From Sordaria brevicollis (Eukaryota; Ascomycota; Sordariomycetes; Sordariales; Sordariaceae): a DNA stretch of 64,000 bases. The notes beneath the pieces are model-generated. The model had not been told where the DNA came from. It was given only the letters and a program-made list of their open reading frames with translations, and did no database searches. The stretch is from NCBI GenBank assembly GCA_033439795.1, contig JAUTDP010000006.1, positions 2,790,001 to 2,854,000 on the forward strand, read 5' to 3'. A program made the translations under genes and the position numbers. This document shows, in pieces, positions 33,085 through 45,000 of this stretch. Numbering within the stretch: position 1 is the stretch's first letter; every line of letters starts with the position of its first letter.

Positions 33085-36000
33085 AAAGAAAATTATTATA
33101 CTTTAGTAAGTAAATATATAGGGTTTTATAAAGATAGGGATTAAATTAGCGGTAATAAAAATTTTAATAAATTCGCATTATTATAATAAGGGGGAACGCC
33201 GAAAATTATAAAGGGTACGTAATAATTTAATAATTTTACTTTATCGGGTATATTTTAATAATATTCGTATATAAATAAATTTATTAAGAAAGGCGTTAAC
33301 GAAGGCGTTAATAGTATTGTATTATTTAAATTCGAAGTTAAAGTAACCCGTAATAATTATTATAATATAGAAGGTGCGAATCGTTAAAGTAGCCGCGTAA
33401 ATATCTTATAAATTTTAAGGTTATTAATCTCCTTTTATAATAAAGTATATTTTATTTTTAAAGTAATAACCCGCTATATTAAATTTATAAATATATATTT
33501 ATATAAAATCGAGGGGGATAATTCTTTAATACTCTTCTTAATTTACCTACTTTTATAATCCCTTTATATTATAATTTTAAAGATACTCCCTTTTAATTTA
33601 ACGAAATATCTTTTAAAAAGGATAAAAATAAAAATTTCGGTAGCTTTTAAATAGAAGGGGGAACTTTCAACGGTATAAAGTATTTAATATATTTAATATA
33701 TTATACTTTTTAATATTATCGATAATAAATTTCAAATTTATATAAAAATCGTTATTATCGATTTCTAACCTAAATTTCTTTAATTAATTTAAACTAATAT
33801 AATCGATAATACGACTATTATATATATTAATTTAATAGAGATTAAACGCGTTTAAGAAGGATATTACCTAATATAAATACTAATCCGTTCGGGGGAAATA
33901 GGTAGGAGGTTGTACTGAAAGGACGCGGTTTAAATTCCTAATAAAAAATGAAGCTAAATTATTAAGGGGAGTCAATAAATTATAATTAATTAATTCATTT
34001 ATTTTATTTATTATTGTATCCTATTAATTATCCGGTCGTTTTAATATTTAAGGACGTGGTATTTCTTCTTCTTATTTATATATATACCCGGCGGGCTCGG
34101 TAGGGATTGTAAGGGTTTTTAATTTTACGGGTATAGGTTCGATAATTAGATTAAAATTATTTAGTTTATTGTCGGTATAATTCTTTAAAATTAGGAAGGG
34201 TATAATAAAATCGTCTTCTAATTAATAGAGATTATTTAATTGTGCGGCTAGCTCTTTTAAAGAAATTTTGAACGAATTTTGGAATTTCTCGATATTATTT
34301 ATAAAAACCTTATTTTTATTAAAGATTACGTTTTTAATTATTATAATCGAATTAATATAAGGATTTTAAATTTAGTAAATATTTAACGATTAATAACCGA
34401 TTAAATAACTAATTTAAATACGTCTTTTAAACTTCCTCATTTTGTTATAATTGCGTAGGATTTTTATTATAAGCGTAAAAGCTTTATAATTATAAATTTT
34501 CAAATATATTAAAGTAGGGATTACCTTTTATTAACCGCCGTCGCGGTTTATTATATAGGCTTTAAAATATTCCTTTGGAATTTTCTAATTAAAATTATAT
34601 TTAGGAGTTTTATTAAGAAAGTAAGTTATAACCGCTATAATCTTTTTTTAGAATTCTTTTAGAAGGTTTGTAGATTTTTTTATAATTTTAGTTTTTTCGT
34701 TAAATATACCCCCCGAACGTTTAACGCCGCCGTTTTATATTTAAATATATAGCGTAGAAAGTTCGACTTTAATACTTTATTATAATAAAAAAGTAATAAC
34801 CCTAAATTTAATTATTATAATTTTATTATTATATTCGATTATTTATACTTAAATTTAGTATTAGGTCTTTAAACTAATAATAAAGGAAAATAGGGCTACG
34901 ATAATAGAATCGGTAATTTTTTTAGTAAAGTAATATACTTAAAAGTAATTAGATTAGCGGTTAATTACTATTATTAATATAGAAATTTAATTAAATCCGG
35001 CCTTTATTAGAGTATATTCGAAAAAATCGGTAGTTACCTTTTATCCTAATCCTTTAAACGCGACGTAGGTAGCCTTCCCAATTTAACGTTTTAATTTAAT
35101 TACCGTATATATATTATAATATATTAAATCTAAACCCTTAAGGTATATATTATACTCCTTATTAATTAGTTAAATAAGGGTTTCGGATTTAGGGTAGCTA
35201 AATTTAAAATACTAATATAAAGTATCTCCCTCTTAAAATTTCTTAACGGTCTTACTCTAAAGAATTCGAACGTTAAAAGAGGATTAGTTAACGCTATTTT
35301 TAAAATTAAAAGGGATATATTCAAAAATAAATTATTAAAAATAATTAAAAATAGAATAATAATAGGAAAGATCGGGGGCGCGAATATAAAAGTTAATAAT
35401 ATCCTAGGAGTAATCGAATTCTATAAATTTTCGAAGAAATACGAGATTATAAATTATATTTAGAATTAGCGTTACGTCGTCTAAATAAAATTTAAAGAAA
35501 TTACTTTTATTATCGTTAATTAGGATATAAACGGTCCTATATCTTTTAATTATTAATAAACTATTATTAATTTAAATGTAATTTCCTTTATTTATAGGGG
35601 TAAAGTTTTTAAAACGGTTAATTTCGTTAAAAATATAGATTATTGTATTTAAATTAAAAATAATTAAATTTTTTAGTAAGTATACGGGAATTTCCTATCG
35701 AAATTTTAATATTAAGAAATTAAATTAATAATTAATTTTATTAATCCTTCGACTTTCAAATTAAAATCCGCTATTAAGGGTATTAGTCGTAGATTTTATT
35801 AACCTTTTAATAAGAGTCTATTACGTTGGTACGGTTTTAGTATTTAATTTATAGAACCTTTACGTAAATTAAGTACTCCTTTAATAATTTTCGTTAATTA
35901 TACCCTAAATACGTTAATTAGGAATTTAATTAGAATTAAGCGCTAAAGAGGGGATTATATATTAATATTTATTATAAGAGTAATTAGGTCTTTCGTAAAT

Positions 36001-37250
36001 TTCGTAAATTCGCTTTTAACGCTTATTATTTTAATTATTAATACTTTAATTACGTTTTTTACCGGTATTATTAAAGGCGTCCTTTATAATTCGACCGTTA
36101 AATATAGGGGTAGGAAACGTATTGCCTTTTAAGATTTAATTATACGATTTTTTAAGGTAATAATTGTAAATCCGTTCTTTAAAATTGTAGGTTAAATTAA
36201 AATAAATAAAATTATTGTTTAAGAGCCTTTTATCCGTAATTTTAAAGGACGTGGCTTAATTTTTAAAAGGGGAATTATTAAATTTATTTATTACGTTAAA
36301 AAAATCGGTCTTTTATATTTTAGGGTTAATATATTTATCGACCTTAAAGTATTTATTAATGGTTATAATATATTCCTATTCTTATAATTAATTAATTTAA
36401 TTATAAGGATAAATTATAATATTAATTTTATTGCGGTAATTAATATAAATATCGTCGTAGGCTTATTCTTCGTTAAATTAAACGTTAAATTTTACTATAT
36501 TATATTAAGCGGATAGGGAAGTAGTTCTTTTAAAGTAAGTTAATTAAAAATATTAATTAATATTATTTTTTATTTAAATACGAAAAGTAATAATCTTTTC
36601 TTTATAAATTTCTTAAATTTTTATATTATAATAATAATCGGTTATAGCTTCCTAATAATTATAGTAATTACGCTCAATTAAAAAATTATAATAATATACT
36701 ACGTATAAGATTAGAATTAGGGCTAAAGTAATAAAAAAAGTTAAGGCCCTAATAGCCGGCTAAATAACGGTGGTATTAATAAGCGTAAGTGCGGTCGCCT
36801 TTTATTAGGAAGGAGGCGGTATTGAAATACGGTTATATATTTTCGAAGAGGGTCCGTTAGCCGTTTAATTTTCCTTAATAGATTGAAAAATCTCTTGTTA
36901 AAATTGGGAATCGTTAGTGTTAAAGTTACTAATCGAATTAGTAATAACGGCCGCGGCGTAGATTAAGGGATTTATAAAATTTTTAACGGTAGGCTCTATA
37001 GGGATAATAAGCTACGGCTTCCTATTATTGGGATTAATATACTTTTATAATTTTAATTCGAATGCTTTCGATTAAAATCCTTTATCCTATATAATCTAAT
37101 CGTTAATAAACTTAAGGATGGCGTCGCCCGCTTTTTTAAAATCGGTAATCGAGGATATTATTATAATTATTATTATTAATTAAATATCGCTATTACTACT
37201 GTATTCTGCCGGGTTACTGCAATCGGGGGGTAGTAAATAAGACTTTTAAT

Positions 37251-37419
37251 TATAGAATAGCAGTAATATAGGGGTATTGAGAATAAGGGTGTAGAGTGTA
37301 TATTGTATAGAATCTATTCTGTGATTAGGAAAATCCTGTATACAAAAATCAGGGTTTTGCCCAGTAATCTAGATTATATAAGAAAGGCGGTGGCAGGAAA
37401 CCCACCCCTGTATTTGACA
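37251..37419 (-). repeat. 5' LTR (169 bp)
   Basis: Partner of 31413-31581, same length, 17 transition differences and no transversion or gap. As the element reads on the - strand, this right-hand copy is the 5' LTR and would have held its promoter. The CCTAC duplication abuts it at 37420-37424. Confidence 0.93.
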
Positions 37420-37424
37420 CCTAC

Positions 37425-38646
37425 GCAAAACCTTCTTCGAAGATAACAATTCAAACAGCGAAAAAGAACCCCCGACGAAACTCCCCAGACCCCCGTTCGG
37501 ACCGCGCTTGCCCCAGAGCACCCCGGCGAGTCCCCAGCTCTCTTTCGAGTTTTGCCAAAATTCCCAAGTGGGAGAGAGAAGTGGAAATGCAGTGCGGAAT
37601 TAAACGCCAAGAAAACCCCACGGACCCCGGTCGCGCCCAGAATTTTTTTTTCTTTCCTCTCCTTTCAGCGGAGAATTTGCGGAGCCTCCTTCAACCTGCC
37701 ATCGGTAGATGATGCCGAGGTATGCGAATGGGGAGTGGATGTGGGGAGGGAACTTTCAGTTGCAGAGGTCCAAATTGATTAAGCAATTTCCGATAACAAC
37801 AATCAGACATACACAGACACGGACAAGTACGTAGACGACGGATTTTGCTCGGCCAAAAGAAAAAGAAGGAGATCCGGCATAAGGCCGAGGAAGACACCGC
37901 ACCGATCAATTGGCTTGCTTGCTTGTTGGTCGGTCTCCGATTCTGGATCGATTGATCATCCCAGCAAGAAAACGAATCACACCGACCGAAGAAAGAGAAA
38001 AATTTTGAGAATTGTTGCGATCGCTTGATTGCAAAAACAAGTGAGATGGTGTCGGCGCATCAAATCGAGATTTCGCCGCAAACCTGGTCCCTCCCCGTTT
38101 CCATTCTCCCCCGTGGGGGCTCAAACAGAACCAACCACCAACCCCAACTGCATATACGGGGAAGCTCTCACACGTAGAGAGAAAATTGTGGAAAGGATAC
38201 GCTCTCACAAGGTCACAAGGAGGCCATCAAGGTGCCCGACACGGAGTTTCTCTCGAGCTGTCATCTGGGCTTTTCTCCATAATATTTCTCCATCGCATGA
38301 GCACTTGCTGGACGTTCATGTCAGGGGAAGCCTGCTGCTGCTCCAGCATCGGCGGGTGAATGCAGAGAATGGGGGTCCGCCGCCACCTCGGCGAGGGGCC
38401 GAGGGAAACTTGGAGGTGGAGCGCTGTCTGGAGAATCTGGAGACAGCTGAAGATGAAGAGATGCCATCGAAACTGGGGAACGGTAAGACCAGCGTAGCGT
38501 TCATTCAGGGGTGCATGTTACGATACCAAGTGATACCAGTGATACGGAGTGTGACCGGCAGGGGCAATCGCGACTCCGTTCGGTGTTTGTGTGGGTGTGA
38601 ATGCTCGATTGTGCGGCTCAGCTGTGATCAGGATCCAGGACAGCAC
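37425..38646. other. Spacer right of the retrotransposon; possible extra exon of the Rad51-paralogue gene
   Basis: Base composition returns to normal immediately past the target duplication. A 228-codon + frame at 38029-38715 runs antisense to the 3' end of the neighbouring gene and has no ATG near its start, so it is not called. 38316-38472 on the - strand could be a seventh exon of that gene (see its entry). Confidence 0.4.
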
Positions 38647-40296
38647 TCACCAGTCGGCTTGGGAGTCCTGAATCTCCCGATCGCGACCAAAGACCTTCTT
38701 ACTGTCGAACTGTGATACGTCCGCCGTGGTGTTGAAGGCATCGTCTGCATCTTCATCACCTGCATCATCGGCTTCGTGATAACTGCCCTCATCTTCCTTC
38801 TCCTCTTGCTCCTCATCCTCTTGCTCGCTTTCAGGTTCTGGAACAAGAAGGATGTCTTCGCTTCCCTGCCACTGCGAGGGCGGAGGCGGGACGGCTTCAT
38901 CGTCCTCCTCCTGCCAACCGTAATCCTCATCGTCGCTGTCGGCTATCTCCAAGGTGGTGTCACCCAACTTTCGCTTCGAGCTCGGTGTAGATAAGTGGTT
39001 TGGTACCGGTTCGCTAAAGTCGTATTCGACAGTGATCAAGCCGCTCTGATATATGACATGTTAATAACTGAGCAAACATGAAACTGGGAGGGGTGATCCA
39101 GGCCTACCTCTTCGATGTCAAAGGCGCAGATAGTGTCAACAGGTGCTTCGCTAGCCTTTCCGTTAAGCTTTTGCACTCCAACGAGACGCAGGCCCTGCAC
39201 CCCTGCGTCACTGAAGGCAAGGTTGCGGTACAACACCAGCCTGGTCGAGATCCCTTGCTCCCACACGCCGGCGTTTATCGCCGGCACAAGAGTAGCTCCA
39301 CGCTCTGCCTGCATCATCTTTGTTGCGCATTGAGTGAGCACAACGATGGCTATGTCTCTGGTGGCGGCAAGTTTCTGGAGTGCCCCGATGATGTACTGAA
39401 GTACTTGCAGCCTCCGAGCGGAAAGAGATGGAACTTGGCGATTGTCAGCTCTTTGCCATGTTTTGTTGGCCAAGGGAACGTACCTTTGTTCCCCTTACTG
39501 TCCACCATCTTCTTCTGTTCCGGTGTCCTTGGGAAGGCATGGTTTACCAGCGCTGATAACGAGTCGACCACTATGAGGGATGTGTTTTGTGGTATGCAGC
39601 TCGATGTTGGTCGACATAGCAGAGCAATCAAGTGCGGTAGACTAGGGCACGTGTAGTGCGTGAGGGCATTGAGGCGCTCGTCGACTGTTGCATCTACCTC
39701 TTCCTCTTCCTTGTCCTTCCTTACTTTGGAACCGAGGACAGAGCGCAGGCGTTCAATTGGGACTCGGTGAAATCCATCTGTATCGGGAAACGAAGGCAAA
39801 TGGTCAGCAAGTTCATAGGATAGCCGAACAGGGACTGCATAAACGGACCTACCTACCCAAACAACACCTTTGCCGTCACTCAGGCAACTAGCTGCGAGTT
39901 GTATGCTGCATGCTATCAGTCAGAACGGAAAGCCGCCTAGTTTCCGTCGATGCGAACGGTCAACTCACCCAAAGGCAGTCTTTCCAACGCCGGGAGGCCC
40001 CCATATCTCCGTAACCTGGCCCTTCTGTACACCTCCAGAAGCTATATCGATGTCAAGACTAGGTTTCAGAGCGGCATCGAGGGCTTCGAGCCCGGTTGGG
40101 ATGAAAGGCGAGTTGTCTCCATCGTTCAGGTCATCCAAGGCATCGGCAGCGGAAACGGTAGGCATGCGATCTTCACGGCAATACGTCAGCGATATGATAT
40201 GGAAATTCACGTGAACGGACACTGAGGAATCTCACGTGTTGAAGGGAGATCATCGAAGCTGGCAACATCATGGCCATGTCTTTCGTGGTAGTCCAT
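38647..40296 (-). CDS. rad55: Rad51 paralogue (Rad55-like), RecA-family ATPase, six exons
   Basis: Exons on the - strand, in order: 40296-40236, 40170-39969, 39905-39853, 39777-39484, 39433-39108 and 39045-38647, giving 444 residues. The introns are 50-75 nt. The Walker A motif GPPGVGKT is at residues 78-85, preceded by the RecA-type SGGVQKGQVTEIWG. Walker B is TSLIVVDSLSALV. LQKLAATRDIAIVVLTQ and the RLVLYRN region are typical of Rad51 family cores. About the last 110 residues are highly acidic (runs of Asp/Glu such as EQEDEEQEEKEDEG) and probably disordered. The protein should help load or stabilise Rad51 on DNA in recombinational repair. The Rad55 assignment over another paralogue is tentative. 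The stop overlaps a perfect GTGAGT donor; splicing to 38472-38316 would give about 495 residues. Confidence 0.82.
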
Positions 40297-41811
40297 CTTG
40301 GGTTCTTCGCTCCTCGAAGAGTTCTGGACCAGGGCGGCGACGGCCCCGTCTACCCCAGAATATCGGAAGCGGAGAATAAGCGGCGCCCCGATGTTCTCCG
40401 GAATCCGGGGTTGCGGTCACTGCCAGGTCTCGGCGTCGGCTGTTGCTACGGTAGTGGACGTCCGTCTAGCCCGTAAGGCGGCTAAAGGGCACTTAGTGTA
40501 GATCCGGGGGAGGGCCTCGATGATCGTCGTGTTCCGGCCGGAGCGCGGGGTGAAGGTTCGCGATTTCGCGGGGTACGTAGCTTGCTGGTTTGGCTGGCCA
40601 CCTCGGGTTTTGCTGGGCTTGGTCGACGTCAGTTGTTAGGAAATTGTCGCGACGTTGGAGATGCCAAGTCCAAGATGGTTTGGAGAAGCCGGTTGCACAT
40701 CCCGCGGGGAAAGGCTGAAAGGAACGGTACGTACCGTTACGGTAATATCGGATTAGGATGGCGGTTGATGGGAAAGTGACAAAGACGCATTCAGAGCCAG
40801 CCACGTGCATGTGCAAGGCAGGGCAGGGCAGGCAGGTTCCAGGCAGGAGGTCCGGCTGCTTTGACAGCAAAGATGGGAATTTTTGATTATCTAATCGATA
40901 CGTATGTATTGTTACAAACACACCTTCCATTCGTTCCATACAACCGACCGTGATGCATCGAAATATTTCCAAGTTTTCTTTTCGGTCCGTTGGGTCGTCG
41001 TCGAACCACAGAACAATCACAACCATCTTCAGCTGATAATCCCACGATCAGTCGCAAGTATGACGTCCTCATACCTCGAGCAACCGGCTGGTCTAACGAA
41101 GCCTATCGTCCATCACGATAAGCCCACGATAATTATAGAGACGGCCCATATGGTTCAACGCGGCAGCCCAGCACGTTCTCAAACGATGTTAGAGATGCTC
41201 GACATCGGCACTTCCTTGGTGGGAAGTGATTCACACGCTGGATGATTTCATCCGCATGTGAGCAACTGAGATCTCAGACAACCTAGGACACGAGCTTACG
41301 ACGAGCCAAGGCCCAAGAAATGCAAGTCACATCTTGGTTTGTGGAAGATCTCGATTTTGTCTGAAATTTCCATGTCGAACAGACAGCACGGAATAACGAA
41401 TTTGATGCCATTTTACACCATGATTGCCCGTGGCCCTGAAATCTTGAAAACTCGGCATCCCACTCACATGTCCGACCTACGTCTCTCATTTTCCGGAGTC
41501 TTCCCTTCTGGCTGTACTGCTTGGCTTGTGCTTCCGTTATGTCAATCCAGTCATTATCTTACGTCCCTTCTTCTGTGTCACGTTTGATGATTACCAATTA
41601 TCTGACCATGAGGCTTTCGAAAATTGTCCATGCCAACCCGGACTCGCCTAATACCCCCTTATACCTTGGAGACGAAGAAAAGAACGTAAGGAGAGAACAT
41701 TCTAGCGAGCCCCTTTTCGCCCCTCGCAAGTGGAAAGCCCCAGAGAATGAAGTTTCTCGCTTCTCACCAAGCGAGGCAAGGGCAAGAAAGTTTGCTCCTC
41801 GCCCATGTGTA
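40297..41811. other. Spacer between the Rad51-paralogue gene and the MITE
   Basis: Contains the promoter of the - strand gene. A 177-codon - frame at 40493-41026 lacks any domain and sits where the promoter should be, so it is not called. Nothing else seen. Confidence 0.4.
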
Positions 41812-42015
41812 CAGTAACCTCCCCTGTTAATGCAACTAATTCCGGCACTATGAGGAAAGGTCCAAATCTTTTGCATTAAGTGGTGTTTTGCATTAAGGGG
41901 TGCCGCACTTACATACAAAACTGGGAATTGCGGCACCAGAAAACCTTTGCATTAACAGGGGACGTTTGTATGTGTTTGCATAAAGGGGTGCTTGCATTAA
42001 CAGGGGAGGTTACTG
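41812..42015. mobile_element. 204-bp pogo-like MITE
   Basis: Perfect 24-bp terminal inverted repeats at 41812-41835 and 41992-42015, starting CAGTAACCTCCCC, flanked on each side by TA (41810-41811 and 42016-42017). CAGT ends with a TA target duplication are characteristic of pogo/Tc1-mariner elements. It is too short to code for a transposase, so it is non-autonomous. The interior repeats the TIR-derived word TTTGCATTAA several times. Perfect TIRs suggest recent movement and no RIP. Confidence 0.9.
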
Positions 42016-45000
42016 TAGTGTAGTGTCTTTGGTGGTGAAAATGACGACGGCGAGAACGGATGATGTTTTCCCGTTCCCCGGATTGACCCGGTATCCCACC
42101 TCCTAACCCTCTCCAAAGATAACCCTGGAGAGAGTGTTGAGGCTCGTCCCTTGCTCATGCTTGTGGGGTTGAGATCAGCATTATCCCTAATAGGGAAATT
42201 AAGGAGAAGTAGACTATGCTTGTAGAGGCATAGTTGGCATATTTCTCTCCCCGTGGGGTCCGGGGAAGCCGCTCGCCCGTTCTTCTTTTCGTTCGATCTT
42301 CCCCGGATACCGACACGAGAGGCTCCCTCGGTACGGAGGAACGGTAACGGACGGTGAACACTTGAACCTTGTCTTTTATTACGGTGTATCTTTTTTTTTT
42401 CTTTTTTTTTTTTCTTTCTTTCCCTGACTTCATCCTTCCACCCTTCCTTGCTGTCTGTCAGTGTCTAGCGTCATGCAAACTTGAGTGGCACATGCCAATG
42501 CCTGGTACAAAAACTCTGTAATTTGGAGTACGACTCAGTACCGCCCGGGTGGTCAGGCCGAATCCCGAGGGACTTTGAGGAGAAAAGGGGATGGAGGACT
42601 GTGCGAAAGGCTGAGAAGATGAGGCTCATTGTCTGGACCCTACCGTATCTTGCAGTCTGGTCCCTGACCCCTGACAGGGACACTGTCAAAGAAAGGATGA
42701 AAGATCTCCACATGGGAATCTGGTGTTGATGAAGAAAGGGGCATGTGACATGGGGAAATAATTGTCCTAGGTTCATGAGTCGTCGTCGAAATGCTCAATG
42801 TCCTTGGGTCAGTTGTTGGTTTGTACGGAAGCCTGTGCCAAGCGTCACCTAAACGAGGCTCTAATACAATCTATCGAATGCCATTGAGCGTAGATCAGTG
42901 TTCTGGTCTTTGAGTTTAGAGCTGAGAAGTATGTATGCCCGTTAACCCTACGAGTCTTGAGTGTTGACTGATATCACATGTATCATGAGCACGGGCATTT
43001 AGTCGTTGTGCAGCAAATGTATGGATTTCCAACCATTTCAGAGACATGACAGATGATTTCCTCCAGAAAAGTCAGTCTTATACCTTGCCTGGCGACACGT
43101 TGAGCAACATGAGTAGCGAACAGACCAGCCGACCTGGTAGTAAAAGTCGTGGACGAAGGAATGAAACTTGCAAGCTTTCAGCAATGCTTCTTCCATAACA
43201 TCTCACCAGATGAAATTTTGGCTTTTTGCCATCTGGTTGGTTCGACTCGCTGAGTGATGAGCTCACGACTTTGCTGCAACTTCGGAGCGTCCTCCCTTTG
43301 GATGTTCCTGACAAAAGACGCTCGTCGGAAAAAGCACCCGGGCCCCGGATCTGAGACCCCTGTCTAGACCCAAAATGGGTGCCCCAAAAGCAGCTGCAGT
43401 TCTAGTTCTGACTTTTTGTGTCCTTCGAGCGTCGGGGCTCTTTGTCTTTCGTCCGGCTCAGTTCGCATCCGCTGCAAGCTTGACGTTGAAAGGCATTCTT
43501 GTTGATGAACTGTTGCCGTTTCCCGTTCACATTGCGCTTCCACGTGTCGAATCAATCGATAAACACGGCATTGGTCCAGCGCGTTGATGCCTCGGGTGTG
43601 TTCAAAGGAGTTGAAAGCGCGAAGGTACAGTAGTGAATGTAACTCTTGGCGATGCTTCCTTGGCGCAAAGAAATGTGGAAATTTGCCCAGGGATGGGAAG
43701 CCGGGGTTTGACATCACCGACATCACCGGCGGCGATTACCGTTCGGAGAAAAGGGACGGAATTCCACCTGTCTTCCTTTTCTGGCCTAGGGGGCACATCC
43801 CCCAAATTTCAGCACCACACCGACCCCCAATCCAGCATCATCACAAGTTCTCAATTGAGATGTGAGAGCTCTCTTTTCATGTGATCGGAGGGGCAGGCAT
43901 CATCATATTTCCCCCAAAACTTCCCACTCGCTCGTTAATTTGTTTCGAAATCTGTCCATCATCAGCTTCCACGCGGCACCATAGGGGATGATAGAAAAGG
44001 GTCAATTCCTTGCTCCTTACTTATTCACCCGGATCATCGTCGTAATCTCCTGCGTCTCCGTTCGCTGGGTCCAAAAAAGATGATCACCTCACCTTGGCCT
44101 CGCCTGGGTATCTCCTGAATGGAACGGAACGTATCCAATCTGTTGCGTGCACGGGCACGATGCATCGCGGGCAAACAAATGACCCAGATCTGAGATGCCA
44201 ACCACTCGACGGCATTGGCCATCGACTTTTGGTGTTTGGAAATGTGTCAAATCTGCTCAAACTCGCCATGGTTGGCCAAGGCTTTGCTCGGTGCGACTCG
44301 GCGCTTTCTGTCTTTGATATCAACAAATTGGGGGACGACAAGGGGAGCAGCAGGAATGCACGACTGAAGCTAAAAAGCTTGTCGTGGAGATGTGCCCGGG
44401 ACGGTGGAGACGATAACTGGAGATAGGCTTTGGCAGCCAATGCTCCAGACACGTGTACCGTCCTTGTAAGATCTGGGTAATGTATCAGTATGGGTGTACA
44501 TACCGTACCATACGACAATACATCCACGTAACTTACAGAATATTTCGACACCGCAGTCCATCCTATGAGGAGCGCCGGCCACCGTATTGCGCCATGCCAG
44601 TAAAACACACGGCCAAATTCCGGCATGCTATTGGGGGCATTACGACCGCCTGTAACAGGTGGCCTCAGCGCTCTCTTTCAGGGCTTCCTTCGTGCCTTCC
44701 ACAAACAGCTTGCGCCTGAACTGAAGTTTGATCGTGAACGGTCTAGGAAACAGCAACTGCGGATCCGTCGGGTAAATGCGTATCGCACCGCACGACCGAC
44801 CGACCGTGTCGTCGCTTCCTTCCTCCTGAAGCCCTACGGCAAACAGCTGTTATCCCGGCGAAGCGAACCATCGAGAACCACAATGCTTCTTTTTGCAAAA
44901 TGTGGCAATCGCGAAGGAGACTCATCCATGACGACTGACCGACATGAAAATTCTTGAAGAAGAGTTTTTTTCTTGTTGCAAAAGCTTGTTGCTGGCCGGG

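Larger units (their letters stand above)
31408..37424 (-). mobile_element. Complete Ty1/copia-type LTR retrotransposon, inactivated by RIP
   Basis: The element proper is 31413-37419 (6007 bp), flanked on both sides by the 5-bp direct repeat CCTAC (31408-31412 and 37420-37424), the target-site duplication. It has two 169-bp LTRs. Read on the - strand the LTR starts TGTCAAATA, and a G-run (AGGGGGGTA) directly precedes the left LTR, as expected for the polypurine tract, so the element runs right to left. The inside is roughly three-quarters A+T in lines I counted, nearly free of CpA and with CpG kept, the footprint of repeat-induced point mutation. A reverse-transcriptase relic (33073-33084) identifies the copia class. 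No intact frame survives. Such elements encode Gag, protease, integrase, reverse transcriptase and RNase H; here only decayed DNA remains. Confidence 0.93.

Noticed and set aside
33884..33960. Second tRNA-like stretch inside the RIP region
   Set aside because: It has a weak B-box-like word, but neither T-stem nor acceptor stem can be formed even after reversing RIP changes.
38029..38715. 228-codon frame on the + strand
   Set aside because: Starts with TTG, low-complexity Arg/Pro, and runs antisense to the well-supported last exon of the - strand gene.
40493..41026. 177-codon frame on the - strand
   Set aside because: No domain, and it lies in the promoter region of the Rad51-paralogue gene.
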